DNA from: Mesorhizobium sp.
GTDB lineage: Bacteria; Pseudomonadota; Alphaproteobacteria; Rhizobiales; Rhizobiaceae
Direction: 5' to 3'
Length of the DNA: 64,000 nucleotides
Assembly: GCF_004962245.1 (NCBI RefSeq)
Contig: NZ_SUHQ01000006.1
Location: forward strand, 202,022 to 266,021
Shown here: one piece after another, positions 9,808 to 18,454 of the stretch
Numbering within the stretch: position 1 is the stretch's first letter
How the letters are laid out: each line of letters opens with the position of its first letter
The notes under the pieces: model-generated
What the model was told of the DNA's origin: nothing
Seen by the model: only the letters and a program-made list of their open reading frames with translations
The model's database searches: none
Made by a program: the position numbers and the translations under genes

Positions 9808-10078
9808 ACCGTCTGCATGCCGAAATCAGCTCGTGCCCAGGATGGGCTGGCTACGCTTCGGTTCCCGGAACGCGAGTTTGCTTGTCGGCGCGGCACGGGT
9901 CAGTTCGTTGACGTGAGCACTTCAAGTCACCTTGCCAGCCTCGTCGCTTCCCTGCTTCCCGCGTCAACTAAACACGGTACCTTTCGGCTATTACGGACCC
10001 GCTCTGCGCCGCGGCCGTCGCGCTGCAACTATACATTTCGACGGTGAAGCTGCCGGTTGGATGGCCAGCACAGCAGTT

Positions 10079-11125
10079 TCAGTCGTTGTTTGCGGCCCGC
10101 AAAAGCATTCCAAACAGGTCACGCGGTTCATCGGGATCAGCAAGAAGATCCAACTCCTCGTAAAAGCCGGTATCGGCAAGTTGGTCGCGCACGTAGCGGA
10201 GAGCCGAGAAATCCTCGGTGGCGAAGCCGACGGAATCGAACAGCGTGACCGCGCGGCTGTCGGCCCGCACCGATGTCTTGCCAGTCATCACTTCCCAAAG
10301 TTCGACGACTGGATGGTCCGCAGCGAGCTGCTGGATTTCGCCCTCGATCCGCGTCTGGGGAGTGTATTCGACGAATATCTGCGAACGCAACAGGATGTCA
10401 CGATGGAGCTCGGTCTTGCCCGGGCAGTCGCCACCGACTGCATTAATGTGAACGCCGCTGCCCACCATGTTGTCGGTGAGGATGGTCGCACACTGCTTGT
10501 CGGCGGTCACCGTGGTGATGATGTGTGCTCCCTCCACGGCGGCATGCGCGGAAGCACAGGACGTGATGTCGAACCCCAGCCCCGCAAGATTGTCCGCGCA
10601 TTTGCGCGTGGCCGCCGGGTCGATGTCGTAGAGACGCAGTCTGTTGACGCCAAGCAGCGCCTTGAAGGCGAGCGCCTGGAATTCCGACTGTGCGCCGTTG
10701 CCTATGATGGCCATGCACTCCGCGCCCTTCGGCGCAAGGTATTTCGCGGCCACCGCCGAGGTGGCAGCCGTGCGCAAGGCGGTCAGGATCGTCATTTCGG
10801 AAAGCAGCATCGGATAGCCGTTGCCGACATCGGCCAGAACGCCGAAGGCGGTCACTGTCTGCCGGCCGTCGCGTGTGTTCTTGGGATGACCATTGACGTA
10901 TTTGAAGCCGTAGAGGCGACCATCGCTCGTCGGCATCAGTTCGATCACGCCATCGATGCTGTGTGAGGCGACGCGAGGCGTCTTGTCGAACAGCGCCCAG
11001 CGGCGAAAATCCTCCTCGATATACTCAGCGAGATCGGTGAGGAAGCGCTCGACGCCGATGGCAAGCACCAGCTTCATCATGTGGTCGACGCTGACGAAGG
11101 GGACGATGTTCAGTCTGGCGGTCAT
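10079..11125 (-). CDS. Ornithine cyclodeaminase
   Basis: Converts L-ornithine to L-proline and ammonia with NAD. 348 residues of the OCD/mu-crystallin family: VGVERFLTDLAEYI-type N-terminus, KYVNGHPKNT substrate loop, LRTAATSAVAAKYLAPK, the Rossmann segment MAIIGNGAQSEFQALAFKALLG, and GVHINAVGGDCPGKTEL containing the catalytic Asp region. It starts three bases after the arginase stop, so the two act in series (arginine to ornithine to proline). Confidence 0.92.
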   Translation of the reverse strand: MTARLNIVPFVSVDHMMKLVLAIGVERFLTDLAEYIEEDFRRWALFDKTPRVASHSIDGVIELMPTSDGRLYGFKYVNGHPKNTRDGRQTVTAFGVLADVGNGYPMLLSEMTILTALRTAATSAVAAKYLAPKGAECMAIIGNGAQSEFQALAFKALLGVNRLRLYDIDPAATRKCADNLAGLGFDITSCASAHAAVEGAHIITTVTADKQCATILTDNMVGSGVHINAVGGDCPGKTELHRDILLRSQIFVEYTPQTRIEGEIQQLAADHPVVELWEVMTGKTSVRADSRAVTLFDSVGFATEDFSALRYVRDQLADTGFYEELDLLADPDEPRDLFGMLLRAANND

Positions 11126-11128
11126 CGA

Positions 11129-12049
11129 TCAAAAGCTCCTGGTCGGCCGGTCCATGATGCGGCGCCCCATGAGGCTCGCCGTCAGGTCGACCATCAGCGT
11201 GGCCGTGCGGCCGCGCTCGTCGAGAAAGGGATTGAGTTCGACAAGGTCGAGACTGCTGACCAGGCCGCTGTCCGAGAGCATCTCCATGACCAGATGCGCC
11301 TCGCGAAATGTTGCCCCGCCTGGAACGGTGGTGCCGACCGCGGGCGCGATCGACGGATCGAGGAAGTCGACATCGAGGCTGACATGCAGAAGGCCGTTCT
11401 CGGCCGCTACCCGGTCGAGGAAAGCGCCCAAAAGCGGAGCGACGCCGTGTTCATCGATGGCGCGCATGTCATGCACGCTGACGCCCGCGGCGCGCAGCGC
11501 CTGCCGCTCGGCCGGGTCGACGCTGCGGATTCCGAACGTACAGATGCGGGTCGGATCGATCCGCTCCGGCAGCTCTGGAAAGTAGCCGTGGAAGCCGGGC
11601 TGGCCGCTGGCATAGGCAAGCGGCACGCCGTGGAGATTACCGCTGGCGGTGGTGTCGAGCGTGTGGAAATCCGGATGCGCGTCGAGCCACAACACGAACA
11701 GTGGCCGCCCGGCTTGGGCCGCGCGACGTGCAAGCCCCGACAGGGTGCCGGCCGAGATGGAGTGATCTCCACCGAGAAAGATCGGCATGGCGTCGGCGCT
11801 GGCAGCATAGGCGGCGTCCGTAATGCCCGCCGTCCAAGCTGAAATCTCCGGCAGCGCCTTCAGCGCCAGGTTGCCATGAGCAAGCGGTCGCATCGCCGCC
11901 GGCGCGACGGTGCCAAGATCGTTTACCGTATGGCCAAGGTCCCTGAGAGCGCCGACCAGCCCTGCCGTCCTCAAGGCGCTCGGTCCCATTTCACAGCCCA
12001 TTCGTCCAGCGCCGTCCTGCACCGGCGCGCCCAAAATATTGCAATTCAT
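11129..12049 (-). CDS. Arginase
   Basis: Hydrolyses L-arginine to ornithine and urea; binuclear manganese enzyme. The 306-residue frame from ATG 12049 has PIFLGGDHSISAG, WLDAHPDFHT, HVSLDVDFLDPSIAP and an ELNPFLD region, matching the Mn-binding His/Asp set of the ureohydrolase family. ATG 12049 is supported by GGGAGAGC just upstream; the longer frame to 12115 has no such site. First gene of a two-gene operon with ornithine cyclodeaminase, divergent from an Lrp-type regulator. Confidence 0.93.
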   Translation of the reverse strand: MNCNILGAPVQDGAGRMGCEMGPSALRTAGLVGALRDLGHTVNDLGTVAPAAMRPLAHGNLALKALPEISAWTAGITDAAYAASADAMPIFLGGDHSISAGTLSGLARRAAQAGRPLFVLWLDAHPDFHTLDTTASGNLHGVPLAYASGQPGFHGYFPELPERIDPTRICTFGIRSVDPAERQALRAAGVSVHDMRAIDEHGVAPLLGAFLDRVAAENGLLHVSLDVDFLDPSIAPAVGTTVPGGATFREAHLVMEMLSDSGLVSSLDLVELNPFLDERGRTATLMVDLTASLMGRRIMDRPTRSF

Positions 12050-12177
12050 ACAAGCTCTCCCTCTATGAGGCCGAGGGGGAGTTGAAGCGTATGCTGCCGG
12101 CAGAATGAATAGCACTGATTGGCAAAATTCGCAGCAAGAGCTATCATTTTGAGATATCTGGCTGCCATATTGGGAAA

Positions 12178-12618
12178 ATGATGGATTCGCTCGACCAAAA
12201 ACTCATCACGCTCCTGCGCCACAGCGCGCGGCGGAGCATCTCCGACCTGGCGGCGGATCTTGGCGTATCGCGCGCCACGGCACGCTCGCGAATGGAGCGA
12301 CTTGAACAGTCCGGCGAAATCATCGGCTACACGGTTATCCTGCGCGCCGAAGCGATCAGCTCGGCCGTCAGAGGTATCATGATGATCGAGATCGAAGGCC
12401 ATGCCGCCGATCGGGTGATCCGCGCACTTGGCGGTTTTGCGGAAGTCGCTACGATCCATACGACGAATGGGCGCTGGGATCTGGTGGTCGAACTCAACAC
12501 GGCAACCCTCACCGAGTTCGATGCGGTGTTGCGCCGGATACGCCTTGTGCCCGGTATCACCGGCAGCGAGACGAGCCTGCTGCTGGCCACGCCGCGCAGC
12601 ACAAAGGCCCGTCTTTAG
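12178..12618 (+). CDS. Lrp/AsnC-family transcriptional regulator
   Basis: 146 residues: N-terminal helix-turn-helix (DQKLITLLRHSARRSISDLAADLGVSRATARSRMERLEQSGEIIGYTV) and a C-terminal RAM ligand domain with VVELNTATLTEFDAVLRRIRLVPGI. It is divergent from arginase with a 128-base shared upstream region, the usual arrangement for local control of arginine/ornithine catabolism by amino-acid-responsive Lrp proteins. The target and effector are inferred from position only. Confidence 0.9.
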   Translation: MMDSLDQKLITLLRHSARRSISDLAADLGVSRATARSRMERLEQSGEIIGYTVILRAEAISSAVRGIMMIEIEGHAADRVIRALGGFAEVATIHTTNGRWDLVVELNTATLTEFDAVLRRIRLVPGITGSETSLLLATPRSTKARL

Positions 12619-12623
12619 GCACG

Positions 12624-12907
12624 GCTGCTTGCAAGGTCGTCGTGCAGGATTGGGATAGCCAGATTCCGTCGTTGCTCGCCGGGAGGTTCGACGTGGTTCT
12701 TACCATCGGACCCAACCGGAGCGCCTCAAGGTAATCGACTTCTCCAAGCCCTACGTCATCACGCCCAACACATTCCTCGTGCCGGCCGACGGCCCTCTCG
12801 CCAATCTTCCTCATACCCGCGAGAAACTGTCGACCGATACTCCTGAAGGTCTCCGAATGGCTGCGGAGATGGTGCTCATGCGCTGGCGGCCGGCGCCGGC
12901 CCCCTAA
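12624..12907 (+). pseudogene. Amino-acid ABC transporter substrate-binding protein, internal remnant
   Basis: Right after the Lrp gene the plus strand encodes ACKVVVQDWDSQIPSLLAGRFDVV, then after a frameshift near 12712 ERLKVIDFSKPYVITPNTFLVPADGPLANL. These are the central lobe sequences of lysine/arginine/ornithine-type periplasmic binding proteins. There is no start, signal peptide or C-terminal half. Its placement beside arginase suggests a lost arginine/ornithine uptake system. Confidence 0.7.
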
Positions 12908-13646
12908 CTCGCTCGAGCCAACGCCACAGCGTCGGGTCCTGCCGGAAAACGGAGTTGGCCTGATACATCGTTCGCGGCATGCCACACCGCCTCGGCCACG
13001 TCGGACTCCTTCGTCACCATGGCAGGCCTGGCGAATTCAGCGAAGATCGGTCCTGCAAACGACGCATATGCCTCAGGAATCAGTTCGTCGATGCGCAGTT
13101 CCGTATTCTGCGCAAACCGCGTGGTTGGGGCGTAGCCGGGCGCAACCAGCTTGACCCGTATGTCGAACGCCCGCAGTTCGTGGGCCAACGATCCCATGAA
13201 CCCTTCGATGGCCATTTTGCTGGCGGTGTAAACCGCTGCCAACGGCATCGGAGCAAGCGTTGCGCTTGAAGTCACGTTGACCACCACGCCCGATCTGCGG
13301 GAACGAAACTGGGGTATTACGGCCTGGGTCATCGCCATAACGCCAAATGTGTTGGTCTCGAACACTTTGCGCACATGAGTCATTGGTGTCGCTTCGAAGG
13401 CGCCGACGACACCGATGCCGGCATTGTTGACGAGCACGTCGATTGGGCCGCTCGCCTCGAGCGCCGCCGATATGCTCTCCGCATTGGTGACATCGAGCGG
13501 CAGTACGCGAATGCGATCCGACCGAGGCAGAATTCCTTCGCGCGGCGTTCGCATGGTGGCAAGGACAGTCCATCCTTGGGAATGGAAATGGCGCCAGTCT
13601 CGAGTCCGTAGCCGGACGAGCAGCCCGTAATGAGTACGGTTTTCAT
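12904..13646 (-). pseudogene. Short-chain dehydrogenase/reductase with an N-terminal frameshift
   Basis: ATG 13646, with AAGGGACC upstream, begins MKTVLITGCSSGYGLET, the Rossmann glycine motif. One base appears missing near 13597, and the rest continues in another frame: RHFHSQGWTVLATMR, LDVTNAESI, DVLVNNAGIG, the VNVTSSA serine, YTASKMAIEGF with catalytic Tyr/Lys, down to the stop at 12904. The joined product would be about 247 residues, the normal SDR size. As read, the enzyme is broken; a sequencing indel would restore it. It is divergent from an AraC regulator. Confidence 0.75.
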
Positions 13647-13659
13647 GTCGAGGTCCCTT

Positions 13660-13693
13660 CATGGAGGTTGACGCGAGAGAAATAACCTCCATG
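13660..13693. promoter_or_regulatory. Perfect inverted repeat between SDR and AraC genes
   Basis: CATGGAGGTT (13660-13669) and AACCTCCATG (13684-13693) form a perfect 10-base inverted repeat with a 14-base spacer, centred in the 99-base divergent region. It is well placed as an operator for the AraC regulator acting on both promoters; binding is inferred. Confidence 0.5.
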
Positions 13694-13745
13694 ATCAGGA
13701 CTATCATCGATCAGAAGTCCGTATTTCGTGAGGGACAGTCCGGAA

Positions 13746-14690
13746 ATGCCAGATCCTCTCTGTCAAGTCATCGAACTCCTGCGGCCACGCACCGTCTTCT
13801 CGAAAGGGATCAGCGGCGCAGGGCGCTGGGGTGTGCGCTATTCCGAGTTCGGCGAGCCGGGCTTCTGCGCGGTAATCGAGGGCCGATGTCGCCTTGCCGT
13901 CGATGGAGAAGACCCCATCAGTCTTGAGGAAGGCGACTTCGTGCTTCTGCCGGCGACGCCCGCCTTCACGATGTCCAGCTTCGAATGGGCGGTGCCCAGA
14001 CACATCAATCCGAAGGTGACGCCCGTGCCCGCTGGGGAGGTTCGTCACGGCCGGCTCGACGGCCCTCCCGACGTGCGCCTGCTCGGCGGCTATTTCGTTT
14101 TCGAGTCTCCCGATGCGGCTTTGTTGGTGTCGCTTCTCCCCGCGATGGTTCACGTGCGCGGAATCCAGCGGCTTTCGCTGCTGGTTCGCCTCGTCGGCGA
14201 GGAGGCCAGCGAGCAAAGCGTCGGCCGCGATCTTGTGCTTGCGCGTCTCGTCGAGGTCCTGCTGATCGAAGCGTTGCGGGCAACTCAGGGGAAAGACGCA
14301 CCGCCCGGACTCCTGCGCGGGCTGGCCGACGCGCGCGTCGCCGAAGCCTTACGGCAATTGCACAGCGATCCCGAGCGGTCGTGGACCGTGGCTGACCTTG
14401 CACGCAAGGCGGGAATGTCCCGATCGGCCTTCTTCGACCGCTTCACGCGCACCGTGGGGCTCCGGCCGATGGAGTACCTCCTCGGCTGGCGCATGGCTGT
14501 TGCGAAGGACCTTCTGCTGAGCAGGGGCATCGCGCTCGACGAAGTTGCGAGGCGGGTTGGCTATGGTTCGGCAAGCACATTCAGCACCGCTTTCAGCCGC
14601 CATGTGGGGCAGCCGCCCGGCCGTTACGCGCGTCGTGACCGGCGTGACAAAGGACCGGGCGCTCCCGCGTTCACCCGCGCGCACCAGTGA
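13746..14690 (+). CDS. AraC-family regulator with N-terminal cupin domain
   Basis: 314 residues. The first ~180 form a cupin-type sensor (FCAVIEGRCRLAVDG, LEEGDFVLLPATPAF) of the AraC cupin_6 type. The C-terminal ~100 hold two helix-turn-helix units (WTVADLARKAGMSRSAFFDRFTR and LDEVARRVGYGSASTFSTAFSRHVGQPPGRYAR). ATG 13746 has GAGGG about ten bases upstream and is preferred to GTG 13728. Divergent from the SDR gene, which it probably activates in response to a small molecule. Confidence 0.88.
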   Translation: MPDPLCQVIELLRPRTVFSKGISGAGRWGVRYSEFGEPGFCAVIEGRCRLAVDGEDPISLEEGDFVLLPATPAFTMSSFEWAVPRHINPKVTPVPAGEVRHGRLDGPPDVRLLGGYFVFESPDAALLVSLLPAMVHVRGIQRLSLLVRLVGEEASEQSVGRDLVLARLVEVLLIEALRATQGKDAPPGLLRGLADARVAEALRQLHSDPERSWTVADLARKAGMSRSAFFDRFTRTVGLRPMEYLLGWRMAVAKDLLLSRGIALDEVARRVGYGSASTFSTAFSRHVGQPPGRYARRDRRDKGPGAPAFTRAHQ

Positions 14691-14778
14691 CGCAACAGAC
14701 GATGTCGGTGCGATGATCCATAGGTCTGATCGCGCGTGTGCTCGTTGACATGGTGCTCTCCTCGCCATGGAGTGATGA

Positions 14779-15345
14779 TCAAGCTCGACGATAAAACAGC
14801 GCTCGCCCGGTCGGGATTAGCTGGAGAAGATAATCGAAGTCGCTGATGTTCCCGGTGAGGACCGTAAACCCTAGTTTCTGCGCCTGCAGGAACAAAACAC
14901 AATCCTGAAGGGCACGAAGCCGAGCATCTTTCCGGTAGCCCTGAAGGCGACATAGGATGCCCGACAGTAGGGCACCTTTTCCAAGCACGTCGGGATCCGG
15001 TGAGAACACACGATGCGAGTGCATGACGCCAATGGTCATGCCAATCTGCTTGATTGCGGTCTTTGTACCGGGATGTTTGGGGTCTAGCACGCCGACGGTG
15101 TGCATGAGTTCTTGGATGGCAATCGTCGAATGATTGCTGAGCCTGAGATCGAGCAGATCGGCCACGACGTCCGGGGCGCGTCCCTGCAAACCATCGATAT
15201 AGACACAGGTGTCGAGCATGAGTTCCTGCCCCGCCTCGGCGACATTGTCGAGGAAAGGCAGTTCATCATCCTTGCGACGAGACAGTGTTTTTTGGGGATC
15301 GAACCGTGCCCAGCGGACAGACCCAGCGAAATCGAAATCCGTCAT
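14779..15345 (-). CDS. PIN-domain toxin (VapC-like)
   Basis: 188 residues with a PIN-type RNase pattern: LMLDTCVYIDGL (Asp about 45), IAIQELMHT (Glu about 79), LQDCVLFLQAQ (Asp about 148) and LTGNISDFDYL (Asp about 169/171), the acidic set that binds Mg. It has a ~40-residue N-terminal extension compared with small VapC toxins. Its ATG directly follows the stop of the upstream gene (TGAATG), the antitoxin-then-toxin order of type II systems. Confidence 0.75.
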   Translation of the reverse strand: MTDFDFAGSVRWARFDPQKTLSRRKDDELPFLDNVAEAGQELMLDTCVYIDGLQGRAPDVVADLLDLRLSNHSTIAIQELMHTVGVLDPKHPGTKTAIKQIGMTIGVMHSHRVFSPDPDVLGKGALLSGILCRLQGYRKDARLRALQDCVLFLQAQKLGFTVLTGNISDFDYLLQLIPTGRALFYRRA

Positions 15346-15747
15346 TCAGAACCCAAGCTTAAGGGACGGATCGACGGTTCCCCTCGTCTTTCTGAATGTT
15401 TCTCCGAAATTATCGTCGAGCGCGACATTGGCGAGGGCGAATTCGATCAAGTCGGTATCAGTCTCAATCCCAGTCTGCTTCTTTGCTTTTTCAATCAGCA
15501 CCGGGCTAATGCGACCGCCGATCCTCGTGCTCTTGTCGCCTAGGAGACCAGAAAGTTCCGCCGCCTTCAGGACGGCTTCGAAACGGGTTCTGCTGATCGG
15601 GACAAAGGTACCAGTCGTTTTTACCCGACCGACCTTCGAAAGCGGCTCATCCACCTTCGATGCCATGTCAGCGCGCTTTTGAATGACAAAATGCCCTTGT
15701 CGCTCCGTACCGCTACCTGTGTGTTTCTTCCTCGCTGCCTTCGCCAT
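15346..15747 (-). CDS. Antitoxin of the PIN-toxin pair
   Basis: 133 residues starting at ATG 15747 (AGGAGG about eleven bases upstream; the in-frame ATG at 15771 lacks one). The N-terminus is basic and probably disordered (AKAARKKHTGSG). The C-terminal part, GRISPVLIEKAKKQTGIETDTDLIEFALANV, looks like a strand-helix-helix DNA-binding unit of the ribbon-helix-helix class. Long for a VapB. The stop touches the toxin start. An inverted repeat sits in the promoter, as expected for autoregulation. Confidence 0.65.
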   Translation of the reverse strand: MAKAARKKHTGSGTERQGHFVIQKRADMASKVDEPLSKVGRVKTTGTFVPISRTRFEAVLKAAELSGLLGDKSTRIGGRISPVLIEKAKKQTGIETDTDLIEFALANVALDDNFGETFRKTRGTVDPSLKLGF

Positions 15748-15759
15748 GACGCAGCCTCC

Positions 15760-15792
15760 TATGTCTGACATTTCGCGATTTCGTCTAACATA
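15760..15792 (-). promoter_or_regulatory. Candidate antitoxin operator
   Basis: TATGTCTGAC (15760-15769) and GTCTAACATA (15783-15792) are an imperfect inverted repeat (8 of 10 pairs) around a TTTCGCGATTTC core, 13-45 bases upstream of the antitoxin ATG. Fits an autorepressor site of a type II toxin-antitoxin operon. Confidence 0.45.
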
Positions 15793-15951
15793 GCACAGGC
15801 ACAGCGATTTTCAAGAAACCCGCAATGCTGGCGACTGGGGACCGTCGAGGCCGGTCACGTAAATCGCGTCCACACAACCTGTGTCAAACCTTGCCATTCG
15901 CGGACATGGCGCGGGAGCGCCAAGCGCTATCCAGTCGCAAACTCGAAAGGT

Positions 15952-16578
15952 TCAGTCGACTGCCCCGACCAGAACATCGGGATGTCCACGTATCGCGACC
16001 CAGCGCTCGGTATCTGTGGACGACTGCCTTTTTAGAAACCTATACCCGGTTTCCGACCAAAGCTTCACGTCGTCGTTGAGGTTGTCGAGCACGTAGTCGC
16101 CCTTGTCGGTCCTGATCGTCAGCACTGCGTGCCCCTCGCCATCCTTCTTTTTGACGACGGTGATCAGCAGGTTCGAGAGCGATATGCCCTGCAGCTCGAG
16201 CATCTGGCGCTTAAGCAGGACGTAGTCCTCGCAGTCGCCCCGCGCGTTGTCAGGATAGGACCAGAATTCCATCGTTCCATGAACGGCAAGGTCGCTCGCG
16301 GGTTTGATCGATCTGTTCACGAGCCTGGTGATGGACGCCAACTTATCTTCCATTCCTCCGCTCATAACGACCGGAGGAACGTCGCCTGATCGTATCCTGC
16401 ATTCCGCGGCATACCTTCGGCAGAATTCGATGTAGCCGACAGGGACGGATGTCGGTTGCCCGATGGCCATGGCACCAGACACCGCGTCGGCCGATGCTTG
16501 CTCCATCGGCGTCGCGGACATCATCAAGCCTGTCAGCAGGCCAGCGCACAACCATGCCCGCGGTATCACAAATCCCAT
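15952..16578 (-). CDS. Transglutaminase-like cysteine peptidase (BTLCP family)
   Basis: 208 residues, exported: basic start then a hydrophobic segment (AWLCAGLLTGLMMSA) ending at ASADA. The mature part has the BTLCP triad: GDCEDYVLLKRQML (Cys), GHAVLTIRTDKGDYVLDN (His and Asp/Asn). Family members are periplasmic cysteine proteases of proteobacteria, sometimes linked to biofilm adhesin processing (LapG). No LapA/LapD partner is next to it, although an EAL protein lies elsewhere in the window. Confidence 0.85.
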   Translation of the reverse strand: MGFVIPRAWLCAGLLTGLMMSATPMEQASADAVSGAMAIGQPTSVPVGYIEFCRRYAAECRIRSGDVPPVVMSGGMEDKLASITRLVNRSIKPASDLAVHGTMEFWSYPDNARGDCEDYVLLKRQMLELQGISLSNLLITVVKKKDGEGHAVLTIRTDKGDYVLDNLNDDVKLWSETGYRFLKRQSSTDTERWVAIRGHPDVLVGAVD

Positions 16579-16782
16579 TCGCCCCGCCCAAGGTAACGAC
16601 CCGAAACATCCTTTAATATCGCGTTACCATCTTTTCATAGGCACATCAACGTAGCCGACACACAATTTAAAGCTACGGTCGCGAGCCATCACCACGCGCG
16701 TGCCATCACGACGATAAAGGGTCCCAAACCAACGACCGGCTGCTTTAGAAGCCCGGCTTCGCGCCTGGGATCGGCTGTCCAG

Positions 16783-16807
16783 GGAACGTTCCCGTGCAGA
16801 CGCGGTT
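16783..16807 (+). promoter_or_regulatory. EcfG-type stress promoter candidate
   Basis: GGAAC (16783-16787), 16 bases, then GGTT (16804-16807): one mismatch from the alphaproteobacterial general stress consensus GGAAC-N16/17-CGTT. It lies about 40 bases before the ATG of the FAD-Rieske oxidoreductase. Confidence 0.4.
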
Positions 16808-16846
16808 ATCGAAATGTCAGGTCGACGCACAAGGAACGCGGTTGAA

Positions 16847-18322
16847 ATGGCCATTCTTTTGGGAAAAACGGGAAGCTGTTGGACGGCAGCAGCCACCGCT
16901 ATGAACTATCCCCAGCTCGAGGGCTCGGTCGATGCCGATGTCGTGATCGTGGGCGCTGGAATTGTCGGGCTCACCACCGCACTTCGCCTTTGCGAGGCCG
17001 GTCGATCGGTGATCGTTGTCGAAGGCCTGCGGACAGGCGGCCAGGTGACCGGCCGCTCGACGGCCAAGATCACGACGCAGCACGCGCTGATCTATCGTCA
17101 TCTTATCGACACTCTCGGCCGAGACCTGGCGCAAACCTACGCCGATGCGAACTCCGCCGGCGCCGTCCAGATCCGGGAATGGGTTCGCAACTATGCCATC
17201 CCCTGCGATCTCGAGACCAAGGACGCCTATACCTACACCTGCGATACAAGCCGGCGCGCGGAGATCGTGGCCGAGGCTGAGGCCGCGCGTCAGGTCGGGC
17301 TGAACGCCGATAGTCTCGAACGCGCGCCGCTCCCTTTCGAAACGGCCGCCGCTCTGCGTTTTTCCGACCAGGCGCAGTTCAATCCGGCGATGTATCTGGT
17401 TGGCCTGGCTCAAGCGGTTACGGCCCTTGGCGGGCGGATTTTCGAGAACAGCCGTGCCGCCTCGATCGGCGAGGCGAGCCGCTGGCGCGTCGTCACCGAA
17501 GGCGGCACCGTTCACGCCGAGCATCTGGTTGTCGCCACCAACATGACAGTGAAGAGCCCTGTCGGCATGGCGAACCGGACCCAGCCGCGCTGCCACACCG
17601 CCATGGCGTTTCGGATCGAGGACCCCCTTGCCGTCGACGGTATGTTCATCGGCATCGACGATCCGACGCATTCCATTCGCACAGGCCGCGACCCCGACGG
17701 TCCGCTGCTGGTCACGCTCGGTCCCAAATTCGACACCGGCCAAGACGGCGACGTGGCAAAGCGGTTCATCGAGCTGGAAAAATGGGCAAGGAAGAACCTT
17801 CCGGTTGGGAACATTGCGTGGCGCTGGTGTAACGAGGACTATGATACGGCAGATCGGGTTCCGTATGCCGGCGAACCCGATCCCGACAAGGCCTCCGGCT
17901 TCCACATCGCCACCGGGTTCAACGCCTGGGGCATCACCAACGGAACGGCCGCTGGCGCGATGATCGCGGATTTGATTTGCGCCCGGCCAAGCCCGTGGCA
18001 AAAGCTCTACGATCCGGCGCGCCCCTATCCCGAGGACTTCCACAAGAACGGCCGCAGCCAATCGATCGTCTCAGGCGCCGACGACATTGCGCCCGGCGCG
18101 GGCGGCGTAATCGTCAGGGGCGACGAAAAGATCGCGGCGTGGAGAAACGCTGAAGGCGAACTCCATTCCGTTTCGGCGACATGCACCCACAAGGGCTGCA
18201 CCGTGACCTGGAACAACGCGGACAACACCTGGGATTGCCCTTGCCATGGGTCGATTTTCGCAGCCGACGGTTCAGTCATCCACGGTCCAGCCCGAACACC
18301 GCTTGCGCCGGCGGCGCTTTAA
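16847..18322 (+). CDS. FAD-dependent oxidoreductase with C-terminal Rieske domain
   Basis: 491 residues. N-terminal DAO-type FAD domain: DADVVIVGAGIVGLTTALRL, VVEG, and RSTAKITTQHALIY typical of the GlpD/DadA-like group that carries Rieske tails. The C-terminal ~100 residues have CTHKGC and CPCHGS, the Cys/His ligands of a Rieske [2Fe-2S] cluster, ending GPARTPLAPAAL. ATG 16847 is chosen because AAGGAAC sits about ten bases upstream. The substrate is unknown. The stress-type promoter suggests a redox role in stationary or stressed cells. Confidence 0.85.
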   Translation: MAILLGKTGSCWTAAATAMNYPQLEGSVDADVVIVGAGIVGLTTALRLCEAGRSVIVVEGLRTGGQVTGRSTAKITTQHALIYRHLIDTLGRDLAQTYADANSAGAVQIREWVRNYAIPCDLETKDAYTYTCDTSRRAEIVAEAEAARQVGLNADSLERAPLPFETAAALRFSDQAQFNPAMYLVGLAQAVTALGGRIFENSRAASIGEASRWRVVTEGGTVHAEHLVVATNMTVKSPVGMANRTQPRCHTAMAFRIEDPLAVDGMFIGIDDPTHSIRTGRDPDGPLLVTLGPKFDTGQDGDVAKRFIELEKWARKNLPVGNIAWRWCNEDYDTADRVPYAGEPDPDKASGFHIATGFNAWGITNGTAAGAMIADLICARPSPWQKLYDPARPYPEDFHKNGRSQSIVSGADDIAPGAGGVIVRGDEKIAAWRNAEGELHSVSATCTHKGCTVTWNNADNTWDCPCHGSIFAADGSVIHGPARTPLAPAAL

Positions 18323-18454
18323 AAGCGGTGACTGACTCGGCCCGGCGTCACGAAACGACCGTGGTCCGCTGTTGTTCCCGTTGGCAGCCCTAAGAGGCGG
18401 TCCCTCGCGGCAGCAGGCGGTCGATCCGACGAAGGCCTACACGACGCCTTGCCG

